A DNA stretch of 64,000 nucleotides from CAVWUA01 sp963758025 (GCA_963758025.1 CAVWUA010000007.1:1-64000), one strand, 5' to 3'; positions 1 to 11,140 are shown, counted from the stretch's first letter. Notes: a model not told the origin generated them from the letters alone. Translations and numbers: made by a program.

Positions 1-3000
1 AGCTCCGACAACGCCGCGAATCGACGATATGCCGGCTGGGACTCCGACGGCCCTTGGGGGGAAGCTGGAGGTTGTCCCGGTCCAGGGGGGACCCACCCGT
101 TCACGGAAATGGACGGGGAGGTGACGGGATTCAGCGGGGCGACGGTACGACGGGGGTTGGGTCCCTTCGTCAGCAATTGCTGGAAGTCGGCCCGCGAACG
201 CAAAGGAGCGAGAGCCGCGTCTTTCTGAAGCCGGTCCAGGTCCCGAAAACCGGTTGTGATGGCGATGCGGAGAGTTTCTATTGCGCGATCGGTATACAGG
301 CGACGTTTGGTCGGGAGCATGGACACGAGGCAGGATGTCAGGTCGCGGGCCACCTTGTAGAACAAGGCGGCTGAGCTCCGGCGATGCGTCCGCGTCCCGT
401 GCGGCCAGGATGAAGTTGCGGTAGCTCTCGTCCAAGGCCCGCTGGAACAACGTCGTTCGGGGATTACCGGCGAGCGAGGTTCGGCTTCTGAATCGCCAGG
501 CGGTGCAGGGCAATGGCCTCTCGCCGCTCTCCAAGTGCCATCTGGATCTGGCCGAGATCATTGAGTGCCCGGCCGAGATCGTTCCGGTATTCGAGGTCTT
601 CTCTGCCCGTTGCCGGACGAGCCGGTCCAAAGCTCCACGGGCGTCTTCGAGAGGGCGGCGGGCCTCGTCCGGTCGTCCGTCGGCGAGGTGCAGCTGGCCG
701 AGGGTCGCGAGGTTCAGGGCCTCGACGTGCTGGAGTCGGCGGTGGCGACCTGTTCTCTTCGATGGCCGCGAAGAGCGCGCCGCCCTAACAGGATCCCTCC
801 GCCTCCTCCGATGGCCGGCGCTCGAGTGCGTCTGCCGAGGGCCACGAGGCAGAGGCCAGGCCGGCCTGCGATAGTCGAGGTCGTCGGGATGGGCGGCGAC
901 CAGCCGCTCGAAGAGAGAGCGGGCCTCCCGGAGGGAGTGGAGCGATCGCGGGAGCGGCCCTCCTCACGGAGGATGAGCCCGATGTTTGGATGGGTCCGGG
1001 CCAGGTCGTGGAGGTCTCGGCCTCGTCCGGATAAGCGCTCGACGAGGCCGCGCTCGATGGCGAGGGCCCACGGTAGGAGGCGATGGCCTCGTTGCGGTCT
1101 CCCCAGGGCCGGTTCAGCCTGCCGAAGTTCCGGTGGCTGCGGGCGAGCTGGAACGCGAGTCGCCGTCTCCGGGCCGGTCGCGGCAGAGTTGCCTCGCGGA
1201 TGCGATGGGAGGCCCGGTAGCTGGATTCCGCCTCGTCCAGCCGGCCGCCTTCGAGTTGCAGGTCGCCGATGTAGCCGTGGCAACGGGCGAGTTCGGCCAG
1301 GGCCCGGGGATCCGAGGGGTTCGATCGGACCAGTCGCTCGTTGACCGTCGCGGCCCGGCGATAGGCCGCCATCGCGTCGGCTTCTCGCCAACGGCGGCGG
1401 AGAGGGTCGCCAGGCCGAAGTGGCCCGCGCCAGGATGGCCTGCGCCTCCGGAGTCGCCGCCCGGCTCTGCTCCAGGGCCGGCTCAACCGCTCGTAAAACT
1501 CCAGGGGGCCTCGCAATAGCCTCTGGCGCAGGTCCCGCAGTTCGGGTTGCTTGAGCCTCAGGTCCCGGCTCATGTCTCGGTAGTGCTCCTCGTTCTCCTC
1601 CATCACCAGGTGGAGCAGATCCTGGGCCTCTCGCCGGGCCCGGCTCCTGGTCGACGAGCGCCCGGCCGACCAGGAGGGCGGCCACGACCGAGACGGCCGT
1701 GATCAGCAGCAGGGCCGACGTACCGGCGAGGGCCCAGGTCCGGTGCCGGCGCACCCAGCGGGCCAGGCGGGCCGCCGGGGGGTCCCGGTGGGCCGAGACC
1801 GGCTCGTCGGCCAGCCAGCGTTCGAGATCGCCGGCCAGGGTCGCGCGGCGTATGCGTAGCGGTCCTCCGGACGCAAGGCCATCGCCTTCAAGGCGATCGC
1901 CTCCAGGGGGCGCGGGACCCGCGGATTGACCTCGCGAGGGGGCGGGAATTCACCCCGCCGGACCCGATCCAGGACCGTCGCGACGTCCCGGTCCTGGAAG
2001 GGGGCGCGGCCGGTCAGGAGGTGGTAGAGGGTGGCCCCCAGGCCGTACACGTCGCTGGCCGGGCCGAGCCGATCGAGCTGCCCGGCCGCCTGCTCCGGGC
2101 TCATGTACTGCGGCGTGCCCAGCGTGCGCCGGTCTGCGTGAGGGAGGAGTCGCCGGCGGTCGCCGACCGCCGAGGGCGGTCGCGGCCGTCCGGCCGCCGC
2201 TCGGCCGGTCGGTGGACTTGGCCAGGCCCCAGTCGACGACCAGGGTCTCGCCGTAGGGGCCGAGCATCACGTTGGACGGCTTCAAGTCGCGGTGCAAGAT
2301 GCCCCGGCTGTGGGCATAGGCGACCGCGTCGCAGGCGTCGATGAACCGGGTCAAGCAGCTGCCGGCGGCGCCAGGGAACGCTCCCCCGGGTCGCGCTCGG
2401 GGCCGTCGGCCGCGTGGAAGCGGGCGATGGCATCCGGAGGCTCTCGCCGCGGATGAGGCGCATCGTGTAGTAGGGCCGGCCGTCGTCGTCGTGGCCCAGA
2501 CTGTAGACGGGCACGATGCCCGGGTGCTCCAGGGCGCCGGTGATCTCGGCCTCCAGCAGGAAACGCCAGCGGCAGTACGGGTCGCCGGCGTGCCGATCCT
2601 GGATCGCCTTGAGGGCGACCTCGCGGTTCAATTCCCGGTCCGGGCGACGAAGACCTCTCCCAGGCCGCCCCGGGCATGGGACTTCAGGACGAGGAACCGC
2701 TGGCCAGTCGATCTCACCCGGTCCGGGCTGATTTCCACTCGGGCCTGGGGCATCCCGGCGCCGGATAATCGACGGTCGGGGCGTGGCAGGGGGCCGGCTC
2801 GTTCGCCTCGCCGACTGGGGCGGATTCTCTCGGGCGAAGGCGGAATCGATGACCTCGGTCCAGCGGGGAAATCGCGTCGCGATACTCCTGGGGCGACGGC
2901 CGTTCACCGAGAGCCCGTCGCAACTCCAGCTCGGAGACCGACAGCGCATGCAACAGGGCCGGCCGCTCCCCCCCGAGGTGTCCTCCAGGTAGGCTCGATC

Positions 3001-3095
3001 TTCGGTCGCCGGCCCGCCCGCCAGTCGGCCTCGAAACGATCACAGGCCCGATCCACACACCGGACCAGCGTGAGCGGCAGAGTGCCGAAGTCCAT
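1..3095 (-). pseudogene. Ser/Thr protein kinase with TM segment and C-terminal TPR repeats (many frameshifts, runs off left edge)
   Basis: Planctomycete-type Ser/Thr kinase that would phosphorylate proteins and carry a sensor/scaffold TPR half. It must be read across at least six frame changes. From the start at 3095 come the usual N-terminal helix (MDFGTLPLTLVRCVD), the N-lobe with REVALK near 2.6 kb, the catalytic loop HRDLKPSN near 2.3 kb, a DWG in place of DFG, the APE-like MSPEQA near 2.1 kb and PEDRY near 1.85 kb. A hydrophobic TM stretch lies near 1.7 kb. TPR-like helices follow (for example RLDEAESSYR near 1.25 kb) and a family-typical tail, DAALAPLRSRADFQQLL, near 0.15-0.25 kb. The last frame is open to base 1, so its stop is missing or outside. 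It follows an ECF sigma gene, a common pairing in this phylum. Identity is sure; whether the breaks are real is not. Confidence 0.85.
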
Positions 3096-3105
3096 TTGGA
3101 GAACC

Positions 3106-3717
3106 TCAACGTTCAGGGCCGCGTGCTCGGCGAGCCACGTCGCGCGGATCACGCCGAGCTTGCGCTCCACGGTCCGCAGGCCGCAGTCGAGTTGCTCGGC
3201 GATCTCCTCATTGGTGTAGCCTTCCACCTTCCCGATCGCCACGCGGCGGAGTGTCTCGTTGTCCAGGAGGTCGAGGAGCCGCACGTACTGTTCGGCCATC
3301 ATGGCGGCGAACTCGGGGCTCGGCTCGCGGCCGGCGACCTGCGAGCACATCCGCCGCCGACATGTCCTCGGCCGATCGGCCTCGGCGCCGGACCCGGCCG
3401 CCGCCTCGCTTGAGGCGGGCCTGGCCGCAGCTGGTCCACGGCCTTCTGGGCCGTGATCGTCGCCAGCAGACGCCAGAGGTTGTTCCGGTCGTCCAGATGC
3501 GGGTAACGGCCCGCGCGGCGCCCGGCAGAGGCTATGGAACGCGCGGAGGGCCACGTCTTCCTCATCGGACGCTCCCCGATCGGTCGTGCGCAGCCGGCCT
3601 CGGGCCAGCCGGACCACCCATCGAAGTAGCGTTCCCAGAGGGATTCACCGCCGCTTCGTCGCCGGCATTCAGGTCGCCAAGCCATTGCGTGATCGATCCT
3701 CCCGCCTCGGATGCCAT
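3106..3717 (-). CDS. ECF-type RNA polymerase sigma factor (frameshifted)
   Basis: Sigma factor of the planctomycete ECF type (Sigma70_ECF, PF07638). The start at 3717 gives MASEAGGSITQWLGDL with a GAGG ribosome site. The sigma-2 part (ERYFDG, then SDEEDVALRAFHSLCR, then LDDRNNLWRLLATITAQKA) is spread over three frames. The sigma-4 helix-turn-helix (GYTNEEIAEQLDCGLRTVERKLGVIR) is intact near 3.14-3.23 kb. One frame reads straight into the kinase start, so the true stop is uncertain; a TGA in another frame at 3106-3108 is the likely one. It sits just upstream of and codirectional with the kinase, which suggests one regulatory unit. At least two indels are needed to restore it. Confidence 0.85.
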
Positions 3718-3904
3718 CAGCCTCGCCTCTCTGGTCATACGTTGTTCGATCCATCGACATGAATTCTACCATCGCACATGCGGGGCACCCAGGAAATAAC
3801 GGCTCGCGAGAAAATGTGTCTGCGACCGGTGGCGGGTCGGGAAGTCCGTTATCGGTGAGTCTCTATCGGAAGAATTCCCAAGTCAACTCATTGGAGACGA
3901 GCTC

Positions 3905-5322
3905 ATGTCCACAGAGATTCCAACCGATGGGGCACCCCCCGGCGAGCCCGGCCGAGGGTTCCTGGGCTGGTGGCATCGCACCCCGCTGTATCTCCGCATC
4001 CTGGGGGCGATGGTGCTGGCCGTGCCGGTCGGTCTGCTTCTGGGGAAGGAGCGGCCGGACTGAGGCTGCCGAGCGAATTGATCCTGCGTCTGCTGGGGGC
4101 CCTGGCCCCCATGCTCATCCTGATCGCCGTCATCCGGGCGTTGATGACGGCCGAGATCAACGGACGCACGCGCGGCGGCTCGTCTGGCTGCTGGTGTTGA
4201 ATACGACGGTCGCGATCGTGATTGGCTTGACGGTGGCCAACGTGCTCCAGCCGGGACGAGGGGCCGACCTGCAACCCCCCGCGCGGGTCGCCCGGCGAAT
4301 CCGACGACCCGCTCGCGCCCCGGGTCCTGGATATTCTGGCGGAGCAGGGGTTCACGATCCCCACTCAGACAGAGAGCGGTCCGCTGACCCACTTTCTCGA
4401 AAACATCCCCAAGAGCCTGCTGGAGCCGTTGACGGACGAGGGGAAGGTCATCGGCGTGATCATCATCGCGGTGGCCTTCGGCATCGTCCTGCGACGGGCC
4501 TAGAAATCGGCCGATCCCCACCGTGGAGGATATCGTCAATCTCGGTTTCGACTCCCTGCTGGTCGCTCTGCACTGGATCATCGACCTGGTGCCGATCGGC
4601 GTTTTCGGGATCGTCGCCAGTATCGTCGGTCCAAAAGGTTTCGCTCCGTTCGTGGCGCTGGGGATGTTCATCGCGTCGGTGCTGCTGGCCTTGACGTTAC
4701 AGGCGGTTTATTACCTCGTGCGCATCCGGCTGCGATCGTGGGTCCACCCGCTGGAACCTGCTGCGAGACGCGCAACGCCCTGGTGATGGCCTTCTCGACG
4801 GATAGCTCCACGGTGACGATGCCGGTGACCTACGAATGCCTGAAGGACAAGGTGGGCCTGCGCGAGGAGTCGGCCAGCCTCGGGGCGCTGGTCGGCTCGA
4901 ACTTCAACAACGACGGCACGGCGTCTACGAGGCGATGTCGGCCCTGTTCGTCGCCCAGATGATCGGTATGACGTTGACCCTGCCGCAGCAATTGCTGGTG
5001 GTGCTCACCTCGATCGTGGCATCCGTCGGCGCGGCGGGCATTCCCGAGGCGGGGTTGGTGACGATGACTCTGGTCTTCTCGGCGGTCGGGCTCCCGACGC
5101 CACTTCATCGCCCTGCTGTTGACCGTGGACTGGTTCCTCGACCGCTGCCGCACGACGATCAACGTCATGGGCGACATGAACGTGGCTGCCTGCTCGATGG
5201 TCGCGTCCCGCCCACACGCCCCGAGTCTTCCGGCGTCTCCGGCGTTGGAACCATCCCTCGGAGACGGCGGCCGGAAGCGTCACATTGAGCCGATAGTTGC
5301 CCGGGCGAATGGCGAACGATGA
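3905..5322 (+). pseudogene. Dicarboxylate/amino acid:cation symporter (DAACS family, frameshifted)
   Basis: Inner-membrane symporter of the GltP/DctA family that would import dicarboxylates or acidic amino acids with Na+ or H+. The start at 3905 gives MSTEIPTDGAPPGEPG followed by hydrophobic helices (LRILGAMVLAVPVGLLLGK, then LAPMLILIAVIRALMTAE). The re-entrant hairpin signature SSTVTMPVTYE is near 4.81-4.84 kb, and the substrate/ion motif GSNFNNDGT, continued by VYEAMSALFVAQ in the next frame, is near 4.90-4.96 kb. TVDWFLDRCRTTINVMGD near 5.12-5.18 kb is the conserved last helix. Five or more frame changes are needed. The C-terminal end is uncertain (between 5288 and 5322). The family call is firm; the substrate is not known. 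Confidence 0.8.
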
Positions 5323-5350
5323 GCACAAGGGGCCGCTTTAGCGTCAGGGA

Positions 5351-5424
5351 CTTTCAACTGACCGGGATCATCTGACACTTGCCACCCGTTGCACTTTCAA
5401 CCGACCGGGATCATCTGGCACCTG
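5351..5424. repeat. Imperfect direct repeat, 31 bp, period 43
   Basis: Positions 5351-5381 and 5394-5424 match at 28 of 31 positions (core GACCGGGATCATCTG). They lie between the symporter remnant and the IS630 element. They may be the end of a lost mobile element, but no transposase is attached. Confidence 0.6.
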
Positions 5425-5490
5425 TCCCGTAATGGTTAGCCCGGATATTTCAATTCTGGGCCGGGAACCTGGAAGCGGCGCGGTGGCCTA

Positions 5491-6498
5491 CAGCGGATCA
5501 CGCCTGCATGACGCACTGTCCGGCGTGCCGGAACCAGCCGAGGATGTCCTCGGGCGTGACCTCTCGTAGTCCCTCTCCGATGGCGTCGTAGAGGTGCTCC
5601 TTGGCCCGGGCGCCGATCCGCCGGAGGAATTCCTTGAACTTCGAGAACATCTCCTCGATCGGGTTGAAATCCGGACTATAAGGCGGCAGCGGCAGGACGC
5701 TCGCCCCGGCCCGCCCGATCGCCTCGGACACCGCCGGCGACAGGTGCGAGGTCAGGTTGTCGAAGATGACCACATCCCCGCGACGCAACGCCGGCACCAG
5801 GACCTGCTCCACGTACATCAGGAACGTCGCCGCGTTGATCGCACCCTCGAACGCCAGCGGGGCCCGGACCCCGCCCAGGCCCATCGCCGCGATCACCGTG
5901 ACCGACTCCCATGACGCCGGGGCCGACGCCTCGACCCGCTCGCCTCTGGGGGCCCGGCCGTAGGCGGGCGTCATCGCCGTGGTCACCCCGGTCTCGTCCA
6001 CGAAAACGAACCGTCTCGGCTCGATCGGCTCGACATCCTCGGCGAACTCGCGGCGTTCCTCCTGGACCTCGGGCGTGTCCCGCTCGGAGGCGTGGGGCGA
6101 CTTCTTCTTCAGGGGCAGGCCGAGCTTCTGCAAGGCCCGGCAGATGATCATCCGGCTGCCGGAGATGCCCATCGTTCTGCCTGAGCGTCTCGAGCGTGGC
6201 GTCGGGGGTCTCCTCGACGAGGCGACGGAGTCGCTCCAGGGCGTCGCCATCGAGGGTCGGTTCGACCCCGCCGCCGTGGGGTCGGGGCTCGTACGAGCCG
6301 GTCTCACGGCGGAGTCGGAGCAATTTGGTGATGGTCGAGATGTTGACCTTGAACCGGGCGGCGAGCTTCCTCCGGGAGCCCTCCTTGTTGTCAACGGCGT
6401 CGAGGATACGCTTGCGGAGATCATTCGACAGGGGCTGCATGAGTCACCTCCTGAAGAACGGATCGTCAAATCGTGCGCCAAGCGGATGTGCTCCGCTG
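5491..6498. mobile_element. IS630-family insertion sequence (complete, 1008 bp)
   Basis: The element begins CAGCGGATCAC (5491-5501) and ends with the inverse of CAGCGGAGCAC (6488-6498). Similarity of the ends extends inward, 21 of 29 positions matching. Both ends are flanked by TA (5489-5490 and 6499-6500), the target duplication expected of IS630/Tc1 elements. One transposase gene on the minus strand fills it. Confidence 0.85.
5498..6440 (-). CDS. IS630-family transposase (one frame change)
   Basis: DDE transposase that cuts and joins the element ends. The N-terminal HTH part starts at 6440 (MQPLSNDLRKRILDAVD, then RRKLAARFKVNISTITKLLR). The catalytic part is in the next frame: FVFVDETGV with the first Asp, VVIFDNLTSH with the second Asp, and LPPYSPDFNPIEEMFSKFK with the last Glu. 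The frames meet near 6180 at CAGAACGATGGG, where a +1 step restores one protein. Some IS630 members make the full enzyme by programmed frameshifting, but the site has no obvious slippery run and indels are common in this window, so an error is as likely. The stop codon lies inside the left terminal repeat. Confidence 0.9.
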
Positions 6499-6528
6499 TA
6501 AACCGCGTTCGGCGAGGGACTTAAGACC

Positions 6529-6606
<78 letters not shown>

Positions 6607-7017
6607 TCAGATATCATCAATACGGCCTCATCATAGCAAACCGGGCTCTTCTGTCAATGGATGCGCAGACAATGGGCGTCATACTTGATTCTGGCAACTC
6701 TTCCTTTGGTTGGCGGGTTCAGTACGATTCGCGATTTCTCCAGTTGCGCGAGGAGGTATGGAGAGCTCGCGGACCATCACCTACGAGACCGCCGAAGAAC
6801 GGCGTGTTTACGAGGAGGTTATGAACTTCTTGGCCAAGACGCACCGGTGCGGGCTCGAAACACAGTCGACGAGTGTGCGATCGAGGAATGGGTTGCCGTC
6901 GAGCGCGCTCAGGGACGGGACTTCCCGAGGGATTCCCTCGATGCGACCGGTTCGGAATCGGCTCGAACCGTGACAGCAATTTGTCGTCGATGGGAGCTTC
7001 CACCTTTGAATGGTCGA
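6607..7017. other. Stretch without a recognisable gene
   Basis: Between tRNA-Pro and the sulfatase fragment. Open frames exist on both strands. One plus-strand piece near 6770-6850 (TYETAEERRVYEEVMNFLAK) looks protein-like, but I see no start context, family or domain. Confidence 0.4.
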
Positions 7018-7500
7018 TCAGCGGGGCAAGGGGTCGGTCAGAGCGGAGTTTGAGTGATCCGGAGGTCTCGGTACCGGCAAGGCATCGACGAACGGGGCCT
7101 CGGTGCGACGCAACTCGGCGATCAGCCGGGCGCGAAGGGTTTCAAGCAGGGCGCGGTGCTCGGGCTCACCGACCAGGTTGTGCAACTCTTCGGGGTCGGC
7201 GTCGAGGTCGTAAAGCTCCTCCATCTCGTCAGAGACCAGCGTCCGGATGTACTTGAACCGACCATCGCGGAGCAACACCCACCACGGGACACCACCCACC
7301 TCGGTCAGTTCGGGACCGTGAGGAATGGTTCGGGTGTCCGATCCATACTGTCGGCCCAGGTGCTCCATGAGCATTGGGGATGTCCAGTCGGCTGATTCTG
7401 GGGCCTTGAGCAAGGGTGAAAGGTCACGCCCGTGCAGGGTCCAGGGAGGGGCGATCCCGGCCCTTGGCAGAATGTGGCGACGAGGTCGGCCGAGTTCACC
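7018..7500 (-). pseudogene. Sulfatase C-terminal fragment
   Basis: C-terminal third of a sulfatase. It begins at VNSADLVATF, shifts frame, then reads GIAPPWTLHGRDLSPLLK, MLMEHLGRQYGSD, LLRDGRFKYIRTL and EELYDLDADPEELHNL, the usual end of choline-sulfatase/arylsulfatase-like proteins. The N-terminal half with the CxPxR-type active site is missing. It is joined directly to the beginning of a HAD hydrolase gene at 7501. Without the catalytic half it cannot be active. Confidence 0.8.
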
Positions 7501-7693
7501 GGCTGACGGCGATCCGATCCGCGACGGGCACGAAGCCGGGGCCGTCCTCATCGGTGATCCGCCCGACGAAGTCGAGGATCGCCTGCTTCGACGGTCCATC
7601 GTTCCAGGAGGCGAGCGGAGCCTCCTGGCCCGCCGCCGAGGTCAGCGACAAGGTGACGATCGCTAGCGCGTAGGCGAAGTGACTTCGAAACAT
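7501..7693 (-). pseudogene. HAD-family hydrolase N-terminal fragment with signal peptide
   Basis: The start at 7693 gives a signal peptide (MFRSHFAYALAIVTLSLTSA), then LASWNDGPSKQAILDFVGRIT and VPVADRIAV. This is the usual lead-in to the DxDGT motif of secreted haloacid dehalogenase-like hydrolases. The sequence breaks just before that motif and continues as a sulfatase C-terminus. Genes of this type often sit beside arylsulfatases, and here the neighbour is the arylsulfatase at 7.8-9.6 kb. The best explanation is a deletion that removed the rest of the HAD gene and the front of a second sulfatase. Confidence 0.6.
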
Positions 7694-7797
7694 GGCCAGC
7701 GGCTCCGGCTGCCTTGATCTTGAAAAATGCTTGCTCACGGGGGCTGTCGACGAGCAGGGGCGGGTGGCCCACGGTGTGCGCGGGCCACCCGTTTGCC

Positions 7798-9571
7798 TTA
7801 CTGGCCCGCGGTACTACCTTCCTTGAGCTTCTGCATCACCTCATCCAGATTGAAGCTGGCGGCCTTCTGACGTTGCGGATAGTCCTTGAAGGTCATCAAG
7901 AATTCGCTCACGTAGTCCTGGGCGGGAACGAGCAGGAAGATGTGATCGAGCATCCAGTCGTAGTAGGTATTCGACGTGACGTCGGCCCGCTCGTAAGGGT
8001 CGGTCCGGAGGTTGAAGATCTTGGGGACCCGGAGGTTCGTGAAGGGCTCGGCCCAGACCAGCAGGGTGCCCCGAGCGCGCTGTTCCAGGAAGACCAGCTT
8101 CCAGTTGTCGAACCGAAGGCCGGTGACCTGCTGATCGTCGTTGCAGTAAATGAAGGACTCGCGCGGGCCTTTTTCGGCCTGTCCGGTCAGGTACGGGACG
8201 AGGTTGTAACCATCCAGATGGACCTTGTAGGTCATGTCGTCGACCTTGTGCCCCTCCAGAAGTTTTTCTTTCACGTCCGCGTCGCCGGCCATGGCGAGGA
8301 ACGTGGGGAGCCAATCGTGATGGCCGACGATCTCGTTCGAGACTGAGCCCGCCTTGATCTTGCCGGGCCAGCGCACCATGCAGGGCACGCGGTAGGCCCC
8401 TTCCCAGTTCGAGTTCTTCTCGTTGCGGAACGGGGTCATGGCCGCGTCGGGCCAGGAATTCATGTGCGGGCCATTGTCGGTGCTGTACATGACGAACGTG
8501 TTGTCGGCGAGCCCGAGGCGATCGAGCGCATCGATGACCGTCCCCACGTTTTTGTCGTGGTCGATCATCACGTCGTGATACTCACTCTGCCAACGCCCGG
8601 ACTGGCCGAGACTCTCCGGCTTCGCGTGCGTCCGGAAGTGCATGTGGGTGAAGTTCACCCAGAGGAAGAACGGCTTGTCGGCCTTCGCCTGCCGCTCGAT
8701 GAAATCGACGGCGCGGGCCGCCGTGTCGTCGTCGATCGTCTCCATCCGCTTCTTCGTCAGCGGTCCGGTGTCCTTGATCGTCTGCTTGCCGACCCGGCCG
8801 AACCGAGGGTCCACGGTGGGGTCGTCCACGTCGGTGGCCTTGCTGTCGATCACGCCCCGCGGGCCATACTTCTCGCGGAAGGCCGGGTTCTTGGGATAGT
8901 CCCTCAACTCCGGCTCCTCCTCGGCGTTGAGGTGATAGAGGTTGCCGTAGAACTCGTCGAAGCCGTGGACCGTGGGGAGGAACTCGTTGCGATCCCCCAG
9001 GTGGTTCTTGCCGAACTGGCCGGTGGCGTAGCCGTGCGGCTTGAGGAGTTCGGCGATGGTGGGGTCTTCCTTCTGGAGGCCGAGCGTTGCGCCAGGCAAA
9101 CCGACCTTGGTCAGGCCGGTCCGGAGCCCGTGCTGGCCGGTGAGGAACGAGGCCCGGCCGGCCGTGCAGCTCTGTTCACCGTAGTAGTCGGTGAAGATCA
9201 TCCCTTCCCTGGCGATGCGGTCGATGTTCGGCGTGCGGTAGCCCATCAGGCCCATCGTGTAGGCGCTGATGTTCGACTGGCCGATGTCATCGCCCCAGAT
9301 GACGACGATGTTCGGCTTCTTACCCCCCTGAGTCGACGCCCTCGGTGGCGTGACAACGCCCGTCGTCATGGCGGAGAGAAGGGCATGGCGTGTGGCACCC
9401 GAGGAGCAGCAGGCTGGCCTCTCGACGGAGGTCGCACCCTCCGGGATCGAGGAAGATCGATCCGCCGACGACGACACGGAGGAGGGATCGGGACGGCCAG
9501 CGGCCGCGAGGTGGCCCAGGCCGGCTCCCAGACCCACAATGACGAGCAGCAACAGCTTCGAATCTTCTCAT
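7798..9571 (-). CDS. Arylsulfatase (exported, type I sulfatase)
   Basis: Hydrolyses sulfate esters after conversion of its active-site Cys to formylglycine. The open frame of 584 codons has metal-binding IWGDDIG near residue 86, the formylglycine motif CTAGR at residue 129 and the downstream FMYSTDNGPH metal/substrate motif. The frame as it stands opens at a TTG at 9552. A better start is ATG at 9569-9571, with AAGGAG ten bases upstream, but it is one base out of frame with the rest. A hydrophobic signal (LLLLVIVGLGAGLGHL) follows at once. The family is abundant in planctomycetes that degrade sulfated polysaccharides. The substrate cannot be read from sequence. Confidence 0.92.
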
Positions 9572-9597
9572 GACGGTGTGTCTCCTTTGGAGTATGC

Positions 9598-9843
9598 TCA
9601 AACAAGAGAGGTGTGTAGCCGGCTAACGCGACGAGAGGTCCCTGTCCAAGTGAGGGTCAACGTCCGCAACGCGAACTTGCCCGGCGTAATCCAGACCATG
9701 CCGGCGAGAGTGCGGCCATCGATTCGAGTTGGTGGTGACACCTTCACTTCCAGCGGAACGCCTCGGCCAGTTTCCAGAAAAGGACCTGCCGAACGCCAGC
9801 GTTCGAGCCCGAACGTTGCCAGGAAGACCGCCGCCCCGACCAC
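9598..9843 (-). CDS. Hypothetical membrane-anchored protein or gene fragment
   Basis: GTG start, 81 codons, with a hydrophobic N-terminus (VVGAAVFLATFGLERW) then a beta-rich tail (VPLEVKVSPPTRIDG, GKFALRTLTLTWTG). I do not recognise it. A stop in the same frame lies a short way upstream, so it is either a small anchored protein or the end of a longer frameshifted gene. The 300 bases between it and the AraC gene hold no other convincing gene. Confidence 0.35.
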   Translation of the reverse strand: MVGAAVFLATFGLERWRSAGPFLETGRGVPLEVKVSPPTRIDGRTLAGMVWITPGKFALRTLTLTWTGTSRRVSRLHTSLV

Positions 9844-10144
9844 CCCAGGGAGGGCTCTCCGCGAGAAATCGTCCCTCGGGAAGCCTCAGTGGGGACGTTC
9901 GCTCTCGGAACACGTCGGAGCACCGGGCAGGGAGTCCCACCCTCACGGTCGGCGGAAGCATCCGGCCCAACGAAGGGAATTCTCGTCCCATCCAGTCGAC
10001 TCCAGGGCGTGCGAGCGCAATAAGAGACATGAAGCTTCTTCTTAGATAATGTAGAGTAGACACAAATGTAGGCAGGACCTTGGGGATCATCAAGACCCAG
10101 AACTGCAATCCGCTCTGACTTTCCGGTTCCCGTGGAGTGCTTTC

Positions 10145-11140
10145 GTGCGCCAACCTCCGACGACACCGACGATCACCGCTCGACCGGCGCCCATCGTCCG
10201 CACGCTCGATACCCGCGACTTCGATCAGATGACCGAGGCGTTCGTACACTGGAATCATCGATTCGAGCAACTCGGTCGGGGATCGTTTCAAGGGCGGATT
10301 CGCTTCGCCGATTTCGACGGGGTCCAGTTATTCGATACCGAGATGAACGTGGTCATCCGGTGCCGCGGCGCCCGGCCGCCCGACTCATTCACGTTCTCGC
10401 TCGTCGAGCCGATGAACGCGGAGGCCCTCTGGCGAGGCCGGGTCTTACGTCCGGGCATGATCAACGTCGGGGCTCCGAGCCACGAGATGGACCATCGGAC
10501 GAGCCGGAACTATCGCCACACGGCGATCACGATCCGGCGCGATCTCCTTGAGCGCATGACGCCGCACTTGCTCGGGATCGACATCCAGGCCCTCCTCGCC
10601 AGCGAACCCGCGGTGCAGGTTGAGCCTCGCCTCTCGGAGACTCTCGCCAGAGACTACCGGACGGTCCTCCGGGCTCTCGATCTCTCCAGGGATAGCGAAT
10701 CCTCGTGGGACGGCGGCGCGATCGACCCGGGCGAGCTGGTGGCGAACCTCCTCCGGACGCTCTCTGCCGGTCGGATCACCAATCCATGTCGTACCACCCC
10801 CACCGAACGGCTCCGAGTCGTCCGCGAGGCCGAGGAGTACACCCGCTCGGTGGCGTCGGGCAGGGTGACGGTCCTCCAGCTATGCAGACTTACGGGTGTG
10901 AGCGAACGGACGCTGCACTACGCGTTCCTGGAAGTGACCGGTTTGTCCCCCAAAACTTTCCTCAAGGCCGTGCAGCTCAATCGAGCACGGCGGGAGATCA
11001 TGCGGATCGGTCCGGGACGTGGACACGTCGCGGCCGTCGCGAAGCACCACGGATTCCTCCGTCCCGGAAACTTTGCCTCCGACTTCCGTCGCCTCTTCGG
11101 AGTGCTCCCCACGCAGGTTTTCGGGAGACGCAGTCCGTGA
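10145..11140 (+). CDS. AraC-family transcriptional regulator
   Basis: DNA-binding regulator of 331 codons starting at GTG 10145. The first two thirds are a sensor part of the AraC-binding-like type without a clear ligand signature. The C-terminal third has the double helix-turn-helix: GRVTVLQLCRLTGVSERTLH, then LNRARREIM, then VAKHHGFLRPGNFASDFRRLFG. The second helix departs from the usual GF.S.S.F pattern only slightly. It is divergent from the upstream minus-strand genes and convergent with the oxidoreductase. Its target is unknown. Confidence 0.9.
   Translation: MRQPPTTPTITARPAPIVRTLDTRDFDQMTEAFVHWNHRFEQLGRGSFQGRIRFADFDGVQLFDTEMNVVIRCRGARPPDSFTFSLVEPMNAEALWRGRVLRPGMINVGAPSHEMDHRTSRNYRHTAITIRRDLLERMTPHLLGIDIQALLASEPAVQVEPRLSETLARDYRTVLRALDLSRDSESSWDGGAIDPGELVANLLRTLSAGRITNPCRTTPTERLRVVREAEEYTRSVASGRVTVLQLCRLTGVSERTLHYAFLEVTGLSPKTFLKAVQLNRARREIMRIGPGRGHVAAVAKHHGFLRPGNFASDFRRLFGVLPTQVFGRRSP

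Noticed and set aside
8464..9573. 369-codon plus-strand open frame over the arylsulfatase
   Set aside because: Shadow of the sulfatase on the other strand; composition follows the GC bias and no family features are seen.
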